From: a virus | Strand: one strand, 5' to 3' | DNA length: 47,904 nt | IMG/VR virus record: IMGVR_UViG_3300022745_000045 | Location: 1 to 47,904 of that record | Shown here: positions 24,497-32,842 of the stretch, piece by piece | Layout: the number at the start of each line of letters is the position of its first letter | How positions within the stretch are numbered: the stretch's first letter is position 1 | Notes under the pieces: generated by a model | The model's database searches: none | Seen by the model: only the letters and a program-made list of their open reading frames with translations | What the model was told of the DNA's origin: nothing | Program-made: the position numbers and the translations under genes

Positions 24497-25234
24497 TCAG
24501 CCGATGATCTGGTAGAACACCGTGGAAGTCTCGGTGTTGCTCGACGAGTTGATGACGAACGAGCCCGTTCCCGCGCCGACGGTGTACGTCGTCGTCGGGG
24601 CGCTCAGGTTGCCCAACGTGCCCGCTGCGACGTTGCGCGACACGAACACACGGCTCGACGCCGTGATCGTGACGCTGCCGACGGTCACCGTACCGGCCGC
24701 GAGGGTCGCGGTACCGACCTGCGAGGCCGCACGGATGGTGCCCGCCGCGATGGCAGCGGCGATGCTCGCCTGACCGAAGCCGGGCGGGGGATTCCACACC
24801 GCGACCATGTTCGCGACGCTGGAATTCGGGTTGTCGCTGGCGCCGAGGCCGAGGATGACACCCGCGAACGTGCGCAGGCCGCTCGTGTTCAAACGGCTGA
24901 CCGTTTGGTTGTCCATGAAGTACGCGGCGGCGCCGATGTCCGCGATGGTGATCGCGTCCGTCGAGGTGCCGTTCGTCCAGAACGCGGGGAAGTTGAACAC
25001 GCCGCACGTGGGCTGCGGGGTGAGCGTGGCGGTGTTGTCCACGTTGTCACGGGCGAACCCGGCGAACACGCCGCCGCTCGTCGCGGTGACGGGCACGAGG
25101 TTGCCGGATACGACCGCGACGGCCGTACCCTGGAGTACCGCATAGCCAGCGGTGACGGGGTAGTTGAACAGCCCGGGGACAAGCTGCTGCGTCGCGAAAG
25201 TGTTCGTATTGCGGGCGACAGTCGTGGCGCTCAT
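24497..25234 (-). CDS. head decoration-like protein
   Basis: The 245-residue product begins TTVARNTNTFATQQLVPGLF and is rich in Ala, Thr and Val with beta-strand periodicity and no catalytic motif. The position between gpI-like protease/scaffold and gpT capsid is where Mu-like phages encode a decoration or auxiliary head protein. The ATG overlaps the previous stop. Confidence 0.55.
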   Translation of the reverse strand: MSATTVARNTNTFATQQLVPGLFNYPVTAGYAVLQGTAVAVVSGNLVPVTATSGGVFAGFARDNVDNTATLTPQPTCGVFNFPAFWTNGTSTDAITIADIGAAAYFMDNQTVSRLNTSGLRTFAGVILGLGASDNPNSSVANMVAVWNPPPGFGQASIAAAIAAGTIRAASQVGTATLAAGTVTVGSVTITASSRVFVSRNVAAGTLGNLSAPTTTYTVGAGTGSFVINSSSNTETSTVFYQIIG

Positions 25235-26448
25235 TCCGCAGCCTCCGAATCCTTGAGAGCGCCCTTGAAGCGCAGGTCCATGTCGAGTTGCGAGGCGGCG
25301 AGCTGCTCCACCGTCATGCCCATCGCGACGCCCGCTTTGATGGCGGCGGCGCTGAGCATGACGGTGTGCGTGGCGCCGTTGCGCGAGAGCACGACCGGGT
25401 GCGACCCGGCGCCGCGGACGCCCGTGGTCTGCGCGAGCGCGCCACCGGCGCCGTGCGGCGTCACGACGGGCGTCGAGCCGGCCGAACGGCTGGCGAAGAT
25501 TTTGAGCATGCGCTCGAGCGCCGGCGCGTTGTCCGTGCCGAGCGCGACGAGCTCGCTGCGCTCTGCCGGGGTGACGTGACCGGCGCGAACCGCCTCGTCG
25601 ACGGTCGCCTGCGCATCGCGCACGCGGTCACGCCGCTTCAGCTCTTCGATTTCGCGCGAGAGTGCCTGCACCTCGGCGCTTTTTGCGCCCGCGTGTGCGG
25701 CGAGCGCGGTGGTGGTCTTGCTCATCTGCTGGGCCTCCATGCCCTTCTTGTTGATCGGGGGCGGGCCTTCGGGCACGTCGCCTTCGGCCATCTTCATCTT
25801 GCCGGGCGCGTCGTACGGCGAGCCGTCGTAGCCGGGCAAACCCATCGCGCGACACGCGGCGTGCGAAGCGGCGAGCTCCTCCATCGCGGCGCGGTGGCGC
25901 TCGATTGCCTTTTTCACGACCATCGCCTCGTCGCCGTCCGGCTCTTCGTGGGGCGCGGGCGCTTCGTTGACCGGAGGGGCGGCCATCTGCTCTTCGTCCA
26001 TGGTGATTCCTTCGCGCGAAGCAGCGACGAGCTGCGGGGCGTGTTTCGTTGCAGGGGTGTTCGTCAGGGCGATGCCGTCCAAAGAAACGATCTCCCCCGT
26101 CGTCTTGTCGGCCATGAATTCGGGGCTCACGTAGAGCCACTCGCGATTGGCCACTGCATCGGCCGCCGGGTCCGTCCATCGGATGTCCGTGACCCACAAC
26201 TCGGAGCCGCGCATCTCGATGAGCGCGCTCGCGGCGTTCGGCCTGGCCTCGTAGACCTCCGACGCGTGTTTGTAGAGGATGGGCAGTCGATTCCCAATCT
26301 CCGCGAACCGCGCGACGACGAGCTCGGCGCTGGCCTCAGTGAACTGAAAAACGCCCTTGACCGTGTCGACCGGGCCGATGGTCCAGAGCAGAAACTCGCT
26401 CGGCGGCGTCTCGCGACCGAGTCGGATGCGGCGCAGTTGCGTGCTCAT
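25231..26448 (-). CDS. Mu gpI-like head protease/scaffold
   Basis: The 405-residue product has a protease-like N-terminal half (SEFLLWTIGPVDTVKGVFQF, RLPILYKHASEVYE, EWLYVSPEFMADKTTGEIVS, and ALTNTPATKHAPQLVA) that fits Mu gpI. The C-terminal half is helical and charged, as expected of a scaffold. A possible internal start for a separate scaffold (Mu gpZ-like) is the ATG of MSKTTTALAAHAG, in frame. GGAGG precedes ATG 26448 by six bases. Confidence 0.75.
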   Translation of the reverse strand: MSTQLRRIRLGRETPPSEFLLWTIGPVDTVKGVFQFTEASAELVVARFAEIGNRLPILYKHASEVYEARPNAASALIEMRGSELWVTDIRWTDPAADAVANREWLYVSPEFMADKTTGEIVSLDGIALTNTPATKHAPQLVAASREGITMDEEQMAAPPVNEAPAPHEEPDGDEAMVVKKAIERHRAAMEELAASHAACRAMGLPGYDGSPYDAPGKMKMAEGDVPEGPPPINKKGMEAQQMSKTTTALAAHAGAKSAEVQALSREIEELKRRDRVRDAQATVDEAVRAGHVTPAERSELVALGTDNAPALERMLKIFASRSAGSTPVVTPHGAGGALAQTTGVRGAGSHPVVLSRNGATHTVMLSAAAIKAGVAMGMTVEQLAASQLDMDLRFKGALKDSEAAE

Positions 26449-27248
26449 GATGGCCTCCGGTCGGCGCCGTCCGCCATCTTGGCGTGGAACTCGCGCCATG
26501 CGTCGTCCGGGTAATCCGTCGCCTTCGGTTGCCACGCAAGGTCCGGCGGACCGCCGAAGCCCTTCATGGGCGGCGCGAACCATGCCGGGGGCTTGTGGGA
26601 GACGCCGTACTCCTTGGCGAGGTCTTCGGAGAGCGTGATGAGCGTCGACCGGCAATTGTAGTGCGCGGGCGGATTGTGCGTGTGCCAGAACGCATCCGAC
26701 GCGGGGCGCACGACGCCATCGCACGCCGCGCACACCTCGGTCGTACGGTCGTCCATGACCGCCGAGTACATCCAATAGGGCCGCATCGCGAGCGTGTCCG
26801 GGTCCGTCGCCTCGGCGTAACGGCCCGCGGCGTACGCGCTCTGCACGTTCGTGCGAAAGATGGTTTCCATCCGCGCGCTCGGATTCGCGACCGTGCCCGC
26901 CCACGCGTTGCGCAGCGTGTCGCCGATGGCCTCTTGCCACTCTTCGAGCGTCTGCCCGTCGGCGACGGCCTTCTCGATTGAGCGCAGAACGTCGCTCACG
27001 ATGTCCAGGTCGACGACGCCGGCGACCGTGAACGACTGTGCGCGCTCGCGCGCCGACATCTTGGCGAACTCGCCCTTCGGCACCGCAGCGCGCCGCCGCA
27101 GCGATGCGATGGCCTCTTCGGGGGGCAGGCGCGCAATCTCCTCGAAGTAGTCGCCGGCGACATCGAGCGCGACGTGGCGCAGTTCGGGCACGCGCGTGTC
27201 AGCGCCTACGCGCTGCCCTCCGCAATCGTGCTCCGCCGACCGGTCCAT
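26445..27248 (-). CDS. Mu gpF-like head morphogenesis protein
   Basis: The 267-residue product shows the minicapsid/gpF pattern: QSFTVAGVVDLDIVSDVLRS, TIFRTNVQSAYAAGRYAEAT, MYSAVMDDRTTEVCAACDGV and HTHNPPAHYNCRSTLITL, with conserved Cys and His. It is needed for head assembly or DNA ejection. ATG 27248 follows GGAAGG; it overlaps the portal end by 50 bases, longer than other overlaps here, so the true start may be further in. Confidence 0.8.
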   Translation of the reverse strand: MDRSAEHDCGGQRVGADTRVPELRHVALDVAGDYFEEIARLPPEEAIASLRRRAAVPKGEFAKMSARERAQSFTVAGVVDLDIVSDVLRSIEKAVADGQTLEEWQEAIGDTLRNAWAGTVANPSARMETIFRTNVQSAYAAGRYAEATDPDTLAMRPYWMYSAVMDDRTTEVCAACDGVVRPASDAFWHTHNPPAHYNCRSTLITLSEDLAKEYGVSHKPPAWFAPPMKGFGGPPDLAWQPKATDYPDDAWREFHAKMADGADRRPS

Positions 27249-28878
27249 TCGATGCGCCTTCCCTTACCACCGCGAGCCCACCTAGGAGCCGCGCCCGGAG
27301 CCGTGCGGTCTGCATGGCGTCGGTCAAGCTCCGCGACACGTCGCGCTGCGCGTAGAGAGCTAGCACGGACTGGCGCACGCTGTCAAACGTTGGCCCAGAC
27401 TCGCACACTGCGACCAGCCGCTCGACGAAGGCGTTCACGACGTCCGTCGCCGGCTCCATCCCTGCGCTGTGCCACTGGTCGAGCAGCTGCTGCGCCGCGA
27501 TGGCGTGGCGCATCGATGGCGCGCGCACGTCGCCCGTCGACAGCGCCATGTGTACCGGCTCGGTCGGCGAGGGTGTGCCATCGGCGTTCGGTGGTGCAGC
27601 CGGGGGCGGCGGCTCGGCGAGCATCGGCACGTCGAGCTCTCTGAGCAACTCGCCGACGTCCGCGCCGGCCGCCTGGAGCGCGGCGAGCGACGGAGCGATG
27701 GCGGTGATCGCGCTGATGCGGTCCGCCTCGGAGCGGTCCGTCGACGCGCCGTAGTCGATGGTGACAGACGCCGCGGCCTCGGGGCCGTAGTGCTCGGCGA
27801 GCCACGGGCCGAAGAATTGGGCGTTCTCCGTTTCGGCGTCCGCCGCGAGGTCGGCGGCGACAATCTCGCCTTGAATGTCCGATTGCGCCTGCGCGGCCGC
27901 GCCGCTCGACGACTTCGCGCTGGCCTTCGTCGTGAGGTTCACGCCGAGGATTCGGATCGCGTAGTTGTTGTCGGTGCGCTCGATGTACGTGTCGTAGGCC
28001 TGCGCGTTATTCGCCACGGGTGGCGTCACGATTTCGAGGTCATATTTCGGACCGCCTGGCTCGGTGTCCTGCTCGACGACGATTGTCGTCTCCGCGCCAA
28101 GCGCGTTGACCTGGCGAAGGAATGGACCTTTTTTTCTCTGGTCAGCGTCCGGCGGCACGATCGCCTTGCGGATGCCGAGCGCGTAGAGCTCCATCAGGCG
28201 CGGCCAGTCGCGGTTCATCGCGAAATTTCGGCCGAGCCAATTCATCCCGAGTGACCGGAGCGTGCCGCTCATCCACGACCTGCGCCCGTACGGCTCGTAC
28301 ACGACGAACTGACCCGGAATGCCGTGGCCAACGTCGACGATGCCCTCGTACGTGATCAGCTGGTAGCTCTCGATGTCGAGCCGATAGTAGATGTACTGCG
28401 GGTGCCACGGCTCCAGCGACCAGCGCCAGGACTCCGTATCCGAGTCGTACACCTTGATCACTTGGGCGATGGCGAAGCCGAGCCCGACGCACCACTCGCG
28501 GAGCTGCGCGCGCGCACCCTTCGGAATCATCCGCGACGCCGCACCGTCGAGCGCGACGCGCGCCTCTTCCGCGTCGCTTCGCTCGGCGAGCTTGACCGTG
28601 CGAGGCGCGCCCGCGGCGGTCTGCACGCGCGTTTGCATGCACCCGGCGTAGCGGTCGTCGCGCATCATCGCGTCGTGCAGGATGGCCGATTGATTGAAGA
28701 GTCCGTTTTCGTGCGCGTTGATCGCAGAAAACACCGTCGGGACGTCGTATTTGAGCGCCGGCACGGTGACCGGCAACTGCCGATATCGCCGCTGCGTCGG
28801 CGCCTCGTGCGTGGCGAGCGGGTTGGTCTGCACGCCGATGTCGGCGACGGGGAGCGGGTTTGCGTAGAGGCTGGTCAT
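27199..28878 (-). CDS. portal protein, Mu gp29-like (DUF935)
   Basis: The 559-residue product has the DUF935 portal pattern: MMRDDRYAGCMQTRVQTAAG, LREWCVGLGFAIAQVIKVYD, WSLEPWHPQYIYYRLDIESY, NWLGRNFAMNRDWPRLMELY and DNNYAIRILGVNLTTKASAK. It forms the dodecameric DNA gate at the capsid vertex. ATG 28878 overlaps the terminase stop. The last 20 residues are Arg-rich and overlap the gpF gene. Confidence 0.85.
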   Translation of the reverse strand: MTSLYANPLPVADIGVQTNPLATHEAPTQRRYRQLPVTVPALKYDVPTVFSAINAHENGLFNQSAILHDAMMRDDRYAGCMQTRVQTAAGAPRTVKLAERSDAEEARVALDGAASRMIPKGARAQLREWCVGLGFAIAQVIKVYDSDTESWRWSLEPWHPQYIYYRLDIESYQLITYEGIVDVGHGIPGQFVVYEPYGRRSWMSGTLRSLGMNWLGRNFAMNRDWPRLMELYALGIRKAIVPPDADQRKKGPFLRQVNALGAETTIVVEQDTEPGGPKYDLEIVTPPVANNAQAYDTYIERTDNNYAIRILGVNLTTKASAKSSSGAAAQAQSDIQGEIVAADLAADAETENAQFFGPWLAEHYGPEAAASVTIDYGASTDRSEADRISAITAIAPSLAALQAAGADVGELLRELDVPMLAEPPPPAAPPNADGTPSPTEPVHMALSTGDVRAPSMRHAIAAQQLLDQWHSAGMEPATDVVNAFVERLVAVCESGPTFDSVRQSVLALYAQRDVSRSLTDAMQTARLRARLLGGLAVVREGASNGPVGGARLRRAARRR

Positions 28879-31655
28879 TCGTCGTCGTCGCTCCCTGGTG
28901 TCGTGAGGTCGCGCGCGAAGGTGCGCGCTGCATCGTTGTCGCGCTCGCTGAATTCGGCGGACTTGCGGCCGAAGAACAGTCTGGTCATCCCGTGCACGAG
29001 CGCGTCAATCCGGTCCGGCGACTTGCCCGCCGACGGGTCCCACTCGGTCATCTGCGATTCGAGCTTGACCAGCCCGGCGCGGTGACGGATTCGCCCCTGC
29101 TCGTACAGCGCAGACACCGGCTCGGCTCGCGCATGTTTCGACTTGCTCGCGTACACGCCGCGCACCGGCACGTCAGGATCAATCGATCGAATCGTGGTCC
29201 GCACCATCTCGCCGCCCGCGTTCATCTCGGCGACGATTTCGTCTGCGTTCCAGCGGTAGAACGCCGCAATCGCACGGCGCGCCCACACGGACGGGAGCAC
29301 CTTGCCGCTGCGGTCTTCGAGCGCGTAGCCCACGCCATCGTGGTCCATGCCGCACACCACGACGCCGGCCTCGGCGCTCGATGCGTTGGCGGACTCGCTC
29401 GGGTCGACCGCGACCACCGTGCGCCGCATCGCGGGCAGGTCGGCGAACGCATCGAGGCGGATGGCGTCGAGCTGGCGCATCGTCCACAACGCGCCCTCGA
29501 CGTCTTCAAGCAGTTCGGCGCGTAGCTCTTGCCGACCGAGCCGCGTGCCCTCGTACTTCTTGCGAATCTCGCTGAGAAACAGTGGCGCAAGGTTCGATGC
29601 GTTGTCGTACGTCGACCCGCGCGTGACACGCGTCGACGGGTCCTTGACCAACGCGCGCAGCCACGGCGTCGCGCGCGGCGTAGTGGTCGCGACCACCTGC
29701 GGGCGCGCGCCGAGGCGCAATCCGAACATGAGCTGATCCCACGCGCGCGAGTAGCGCCAGAGGGCGGCCTCGTCGCAGTTGTGAACTAGGATGCCGTTCG
29801 CGAAGTATTCCGGCTCGCCCTCGACGGACACGTTGTGAACGATGGCCACGCCCGCGGGATCCCACGATGCCGCGACGTTCACGGCGTGCGTGTGCGCGCC
29901 GCGCGATAGCGACAGCAGCGCCGATGCGAACGCCGTCTGCCCGGCTGCGAGCGCGTCGAGCGACGTCCAGCCGTCCGGAGTGAGCACGGGATGGTCGCCC
30001 GTGCCGGTCAACGTCGCACCCGTCGAGAACCGCACGCGCCCAACGTCGGCGGCATGGTGGCCCGTCGCCGTCACGCGACGCAGCCCTCGACGCGTCCACG
30101 CGAGGTCACCGGCCACGACGGACTCGATCGGGACGTCGCCGCGCGCCGTGGATATCAGCGTCCCCGCGATGAAGCACCACGCCTTCGTATGCTGCGGCCC
30201 CGCCATCTGGTCAGGCTTGTCCGCGCTGTACGTCGTCGCGATTGCGCCGTTGGGCCACCGCAACGCGCGCACGCTCGGCACGTACTCGGGCCGGAACCAC
30301 GGCGGCGAGCACGCGATGATGCCCGACTCGCCCTTGACCATCGTGTCGCGCACGTCGTCGACGGTGCGGCCGACGAGCGCGATACGCGCGTTCGGGTCGA
30401 GGCGCGCCTGCGTGTTGACCCACTCGGCGCCCGACCTTGTGTTGTGAGTCGGAATCATCGCCTCGCCCGCGAGAAACATCGAGTGCGGCGAGTCGACCGT
30501 GAGGCACCGCATCGGCCGCGACCCGATGCGCTCGAAGCGCACGATCATCCGATGATGATTCCGAAGCCCCTGCGACGTCGGGCGCTTGGTCTGCGCGAGC
30601 TTGCGCGGCAATCGGAACACGTTGACCGTCGGGCGCCAGGTGACCCTCCACTTGGGTCCCTTGTCGACGCCGTACAACGTCGAGCGTCCCTCGGCGATGA
30701 CCGGCTTCTGTCCGAGCGACCGCGCGAGCTCGACGACGGCGCGCGCGAGTCCGTGGTTCGTATTGCAGAACTCGACCTGCCCCGAGCCCTGCGACCCGCC
30801 GCCGTCGCTGTCCATGAGCCCCTGGAGCAGCGCGAGCCGCTGCGCCGCAGACGCGCGGAGGTACACCGCGGGCACGCGTTTGGCGTGTAGCAGCCCCTCG
30901 GCGCGCAACGCGGCGTGCAGCCCGCGCGTGCCGAACGCTTGCGGGTCGCGCCGCGTCGTCGTGCGGATGCCCGCGCGTTCGAATTGCGCGCGCACGTGCG
31001 GTAGGTCGTCTTCGTGCCCGAACACGTCGCCGCTCGCGCTCGCGCCGTTGCCGAGCCACGCGCCGAGCACGTAGGGGTCGATGGGGAGCGCCGCGTCGGG
31101 TAGCTCGAGCGGCCCGCACGTCGGAACGCAGTGGTTCGTATCGCCGCGCGTTCCGTGCGTGAACGTGTCGACGATGGCCTGCGTCGTGCGCACCTGCGGC
31201 CCGCGGTGGATACTGCGCCACGCCGGCCACTCCGGCGGGAACCGCGAGCGGTCGCGCATGGACCGCGAGCGAAGGAACGACTTGCGCTCGGCGTGCGTCC
31301 ACGTGACCCACTGGTGGTCACTGCACGCGTCGAGCGATGTCCCGTCGGAGAAGTGCAGGCGGTACGCGACTTCGGGCGCCGGCACCTCGTGCACGGCGGT
31401 GACGCGGCAAGGCCTGCCGGACTCGTCGAACACTGCGTCGCCGGCGGCGATGTCGCCGAGCCGCGTCCACCCGGACGGCGTCGGAATCGCCGTCGACAGG
31501 TCGAGCGCTTTCCCGAACCCGCGCCCGGCGAGAATCAACCACACCGACCACTCGCCATCGGGCGGCAGTTGCTCGCGACGCGCGTTGACTTCCCACACGT
31601 ACCGGCGTGCGAGGTCCTCCGCGTCGCTCGTGCAGTAGGGCAGATGCGACGTCAT
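28875..31655 (-). CDS. terminase large subunit interrupted by two inteins
   Basis: The 926-residue precursor contains two inteins; removing them leaves 437 residues, a normal terminase length. Extein motifs: Walker A GRGFGK|TRSG (split after K49), Walker B WCDEAA (split before Cys627), and an RNase H-like nuclease with D751 (AVDPS), E810 (VAEMNAGG) and D881/D884 (SPDRIDAL). The protein should pump DNA into the prohead and cut it. Both ATPase motifs are broken until splicing, so packaging activity depends on two splicing events. It lies between the small subunit and portal genes with 4-base overlaps. The nuclease and ATPase residues appear intact. Confidence 0.9.
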   Translation of the reverse strand: MTSHLPYCTSDAEDLARRYVWEVNARREQLPPDGEWSVWLILAGRGFGKALDLSTAIPTPSGWTRLGDIAAGDAVFDESGRPCRVTAVHEVPAPEVAYRLHFSDGTSLDACSDHQWVTWTHAERKSFLRSRSMRDRSRFPPEWPAWRSIHRGPQVRTTQAIVDTFTHGTRGDTNHCVPTCGPLELPDAALPIDPYVLGAWLGNGASASGDVFGHEDDLPHVRAQFERAGIRTTTRRDPQAFGTRGLHAALRAEGLLHAKRVPAVYLRASAAQRLALLQGLMDSDGGGSQGSGQVEFCNTNHGLARAVVELARSLGQKPVIAEGRSTLYGVDKGPKWRVTWRPTVNVFRLPRKLAQTKRPTSQGLRNHHRMIVRFERIGSRPMRCLTVDSPHSMFLAGEAMIPTHNTRSGAEWVNTQARLDPNARIALVGRTVDDVRDTMVKGESGIIACSPPWFRPEYVPSVRALRWPNGAIATTYSADKPDQMAGPQHTKAWCFIAGTLISTARGDVPIESVVAGDLAWTRRGLRRVTATGHHAADVGRVRFSTGATLTGTGDHPVLTPDGWTSLDALAAGQTAFASALLSLSRGAHTHAVNVAASWDPAGVAIVHNVSVEGEPEYFANGILVHNCDEAALWRYSRAWDQLMFGLRLGARPQVVATTTPRATPWLRALVKDPSTRVTRGSTYDNASNLAPLFLSEIRKKYEGTRLGRQELRAELLEDVEGALWTMRQLDAIRLDAFADLPAMRRTVVAVDPSESANASSAEAGVVVCGMDHDGVGYALEDRSGKVLPSVWARRAIAAFYRWNADEIVAEMNAGGEMVRTTIRSIDPDVPVRGVYASKSKHARAEPVSALYEQGRIRHRAGLVKLESQMTEWDPSAGKSPDRIDALVHGMTRLFFGRKSAEFSERDNDAARTFARDLTTPGSDDDE
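29778..30176 (-). mobile_element. class 1 mini-intein, at terminase Walker B
   Basis: Residues 494-626 form a 133-residue mini-intein with no endonuclease. Block A is CFIAGTLISTARGDVPIESV (Cys1), block B is TGTGDHPVLTPDGW, block F is VHNVSVEGEPEYFANG, and block G is VHN followed by Cys at +1. These are all the residues of a class 1 intein (Cys1, block B His, terminal Asn, Cys+1); the penultimate residue is His. Splicing yields TKAWCDEAA, the Walker B motif. Confidence 0.92.
30441..31508 (-). mobile_element. class 3 intein with LAGLIDADG endonuclease, in terminase Walker A
   Basis: Residues 50-405 of the terminase form a 356-residue intein. It begins with Ala (ALDLSTAIPTPSGW), not Cys or Ser. 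It carries the class 3 triplet: Trp in block B (SDHQW, intein position 67), Cys in block F (RCLTVDS, position 335) and Thr as the +1 extein residue after HN. It also has blocks C and E of a LAGLIDADG endonuclease (YVLGAWLGNG and LLQGLMDSDG). The block C acidic residue is Asn here. Joined exteins read GRGFGKTRSG, restoring the P-loop. Confidence 0.9.
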
Positions 31656-32254
31656 TCGTCCTCGTCCTCATCGTCCGTCGGCTCCTCGACGGGCGGCGCG
31701 CGCAGCTTGGCGGCCTCTGCCTCGCGCCGTTGCGCCTCGAGGTACCGCGCGCGCACCGCCTCGGCAGCTCGTGCGAGGTCGGCCTCGCTCGACTTCGCAG
31801 CCGGCGCGGGGGGCGGTCCGTCGAGGCCAGCGACGGCGCAGTAGGCGAGCATGGCCTTCGTGGCCGCGGTGAATTCGCGCGCGGCGAACGCTTCGGTCGC
31901 GACCTTCTGGTGGAAGGAAAGCGCCATCGTGCGCATGTCGGCCGCCGCCTCGGGTGTGAGCCCCATTCGCATCTGGCGGTGCGCCTCGGCGGCCATCCTG
32001 CCGACGTTGTTCGCCGTGCACTGCCACTCGTACGCGAGCGCGTGGCTCGTCACGCCGGGGACCCATGCACCGATCGAAATCAGTTCGCGGATCCAGAGCA
32101 CGCGAGAGCCAACGTCCGTGGCATCGGCTGCGCAAGTCGGCACACCGTATTTTGGCGGTGTTTCGCGCGCGCGCGCGCGTGAGTGACCGACGGCCGCGCC
32201 CCGCTTTCCGCCGCCCGCTTTCCCCTTCTTCGCCTTCTCAGCCACCTCCGGCAC
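31652..32254 (-). CDS. terminase small subunit-like protein
   Basis: The 200-residue product lies directly upstream of the large terminase with a 4-base overlap. It has a basic N-terminal region (KAKKGKAGGGKRG), a helical middle with a possible helix-turn-helix (SHALAYEWQCTANNVGRMAA), and an acidic C-terminal tail (EEPTDDEDEDE). DNA binding plus an acidic end fits a packaging-site recognition subunit. The start is GTG 32254; GTG 32245 is possible. Confidence 0.6.
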   Translation of the reverse strand: MPEVAEKAKKGKAGGGKRGAAVGHSRARARETPPKYGVPTCAADATDVGSRVLWIRELISIGAWVPGVTSHALAYEWQCTANNVGRMAAEAHRQMRMGLTPEAAADMRTMALSFHQKVATEAFAAREFTAATKAMLAYCAVAGLDGPPPAPAAKSSEADLARAAEAVRARYLEAQRREAEAAKLRAPPVEEPTDDEDEDE

Positions 32255-32403
32255 CCTAGCGCAAGTGGCTCAATCTGCCCAACGTGTGCCACACCGGCGC
32301 ACCGTACATAGAGCCACTATATCGCGTCCGGTGGCCTGCCCGTCGCGCCGCGTGTCCCTATTTTTCGCGCTTGCCGGCCAGCGGATTCGCTACGATGCAC
32401 CGC
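32255..32403. promoter_or_regulatory. divergent control region with inverted repeats
   Basis: This 149-base region separates the leftward late operon from rightward genes. It contains GTGGCTC (32265-32271) and its inverse GAGCCAC (32311-32317), and the palindrome GTGTG-C-CACAC at 32284-32294. Minus strand TATAGT (32316-32321) could be a -10 for the late operon, but no -35 is clear. Plus-strand TACGAT (32391-32396) lies 7 bases before ATG 32404. These are candidate regulator sites and promoters only. Confidence 0.4.
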
Positions 32404-32796
32404 ATGAGCCAACGCAGCTTCGACCGCGGTTCGGCACGGTGGGCAGGCGGCAGCGCAACGCAGTGGAGCGCGCGGGACGCCCGGCCGATGGACGCGGCGA
32501 CGCAGCGCGACTTGTCGCTGGCGAGCGAGTGCGCGGCGCGGTTGGCCGCCGAGGTGACCGCGAAGTGCGCGAGTGGCGCGCCGTACCACGCGGCCGAAGG
32601 CGTGCGCCGATTCGTCGACGCCATCGCGGGCGACCTTCGGCGCAGTCAGCGACCGCTGTCGCCGAACCAACGCGCCGCGCTCGAACGCACGTGCGTGCGG
32701 CTCGGAATCCACGTCCCGCCGATTCCCGCGAGCCCAGCCGCGCGGTTCGAAATCGACGACGGATACGCGAAACCGCTGCGCCCGCCGGGCAGGTGA
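32404..32796 (+). CDS. hypothetical protein, possibly leaderless
   Basis: The 130-residue product is helical (SECAARLAAEVTAKCASG, then FVDAIAGDLRRSQRPLSPNQ) with no recognised family. No ribosome site precedes ATG 32404, and a -10-like TACGAT ends 7 bases before it, so the message may be leaderless. It is the first gene of a short rightward operon with the glycosyltransferase. Confidence 0.5.
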   Translation: MSQRSFDRGSARWAGGSATQWSARDARPMDAATQRDLSLASECAARLAAEVTAKCASGAPYHAAEGVRRFVDAIAGDLRRSQRPLSPNQRAALERTCVRLGIHVPPIPASPAARFEIDDGYAKPLRPPGR

Positions 32797-32800
32797 AGTT

Positions 32801-32842
32801 TCCCCCGTAGAGGCGCAATGTGTCCCCCGTAGAGGCGCAATG
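32801..32842 (+). repeat. 22-bp tandem direct repeat over the ribosome site
   Basis: TCCCCCGTAGAGGCGCAATG occurs at 32801-32820 and again at 32823-32842. Each copy has its own GAGG and ATG. Only the second ATG opens the glycosyltransferase frame. Confidence 0.9.
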
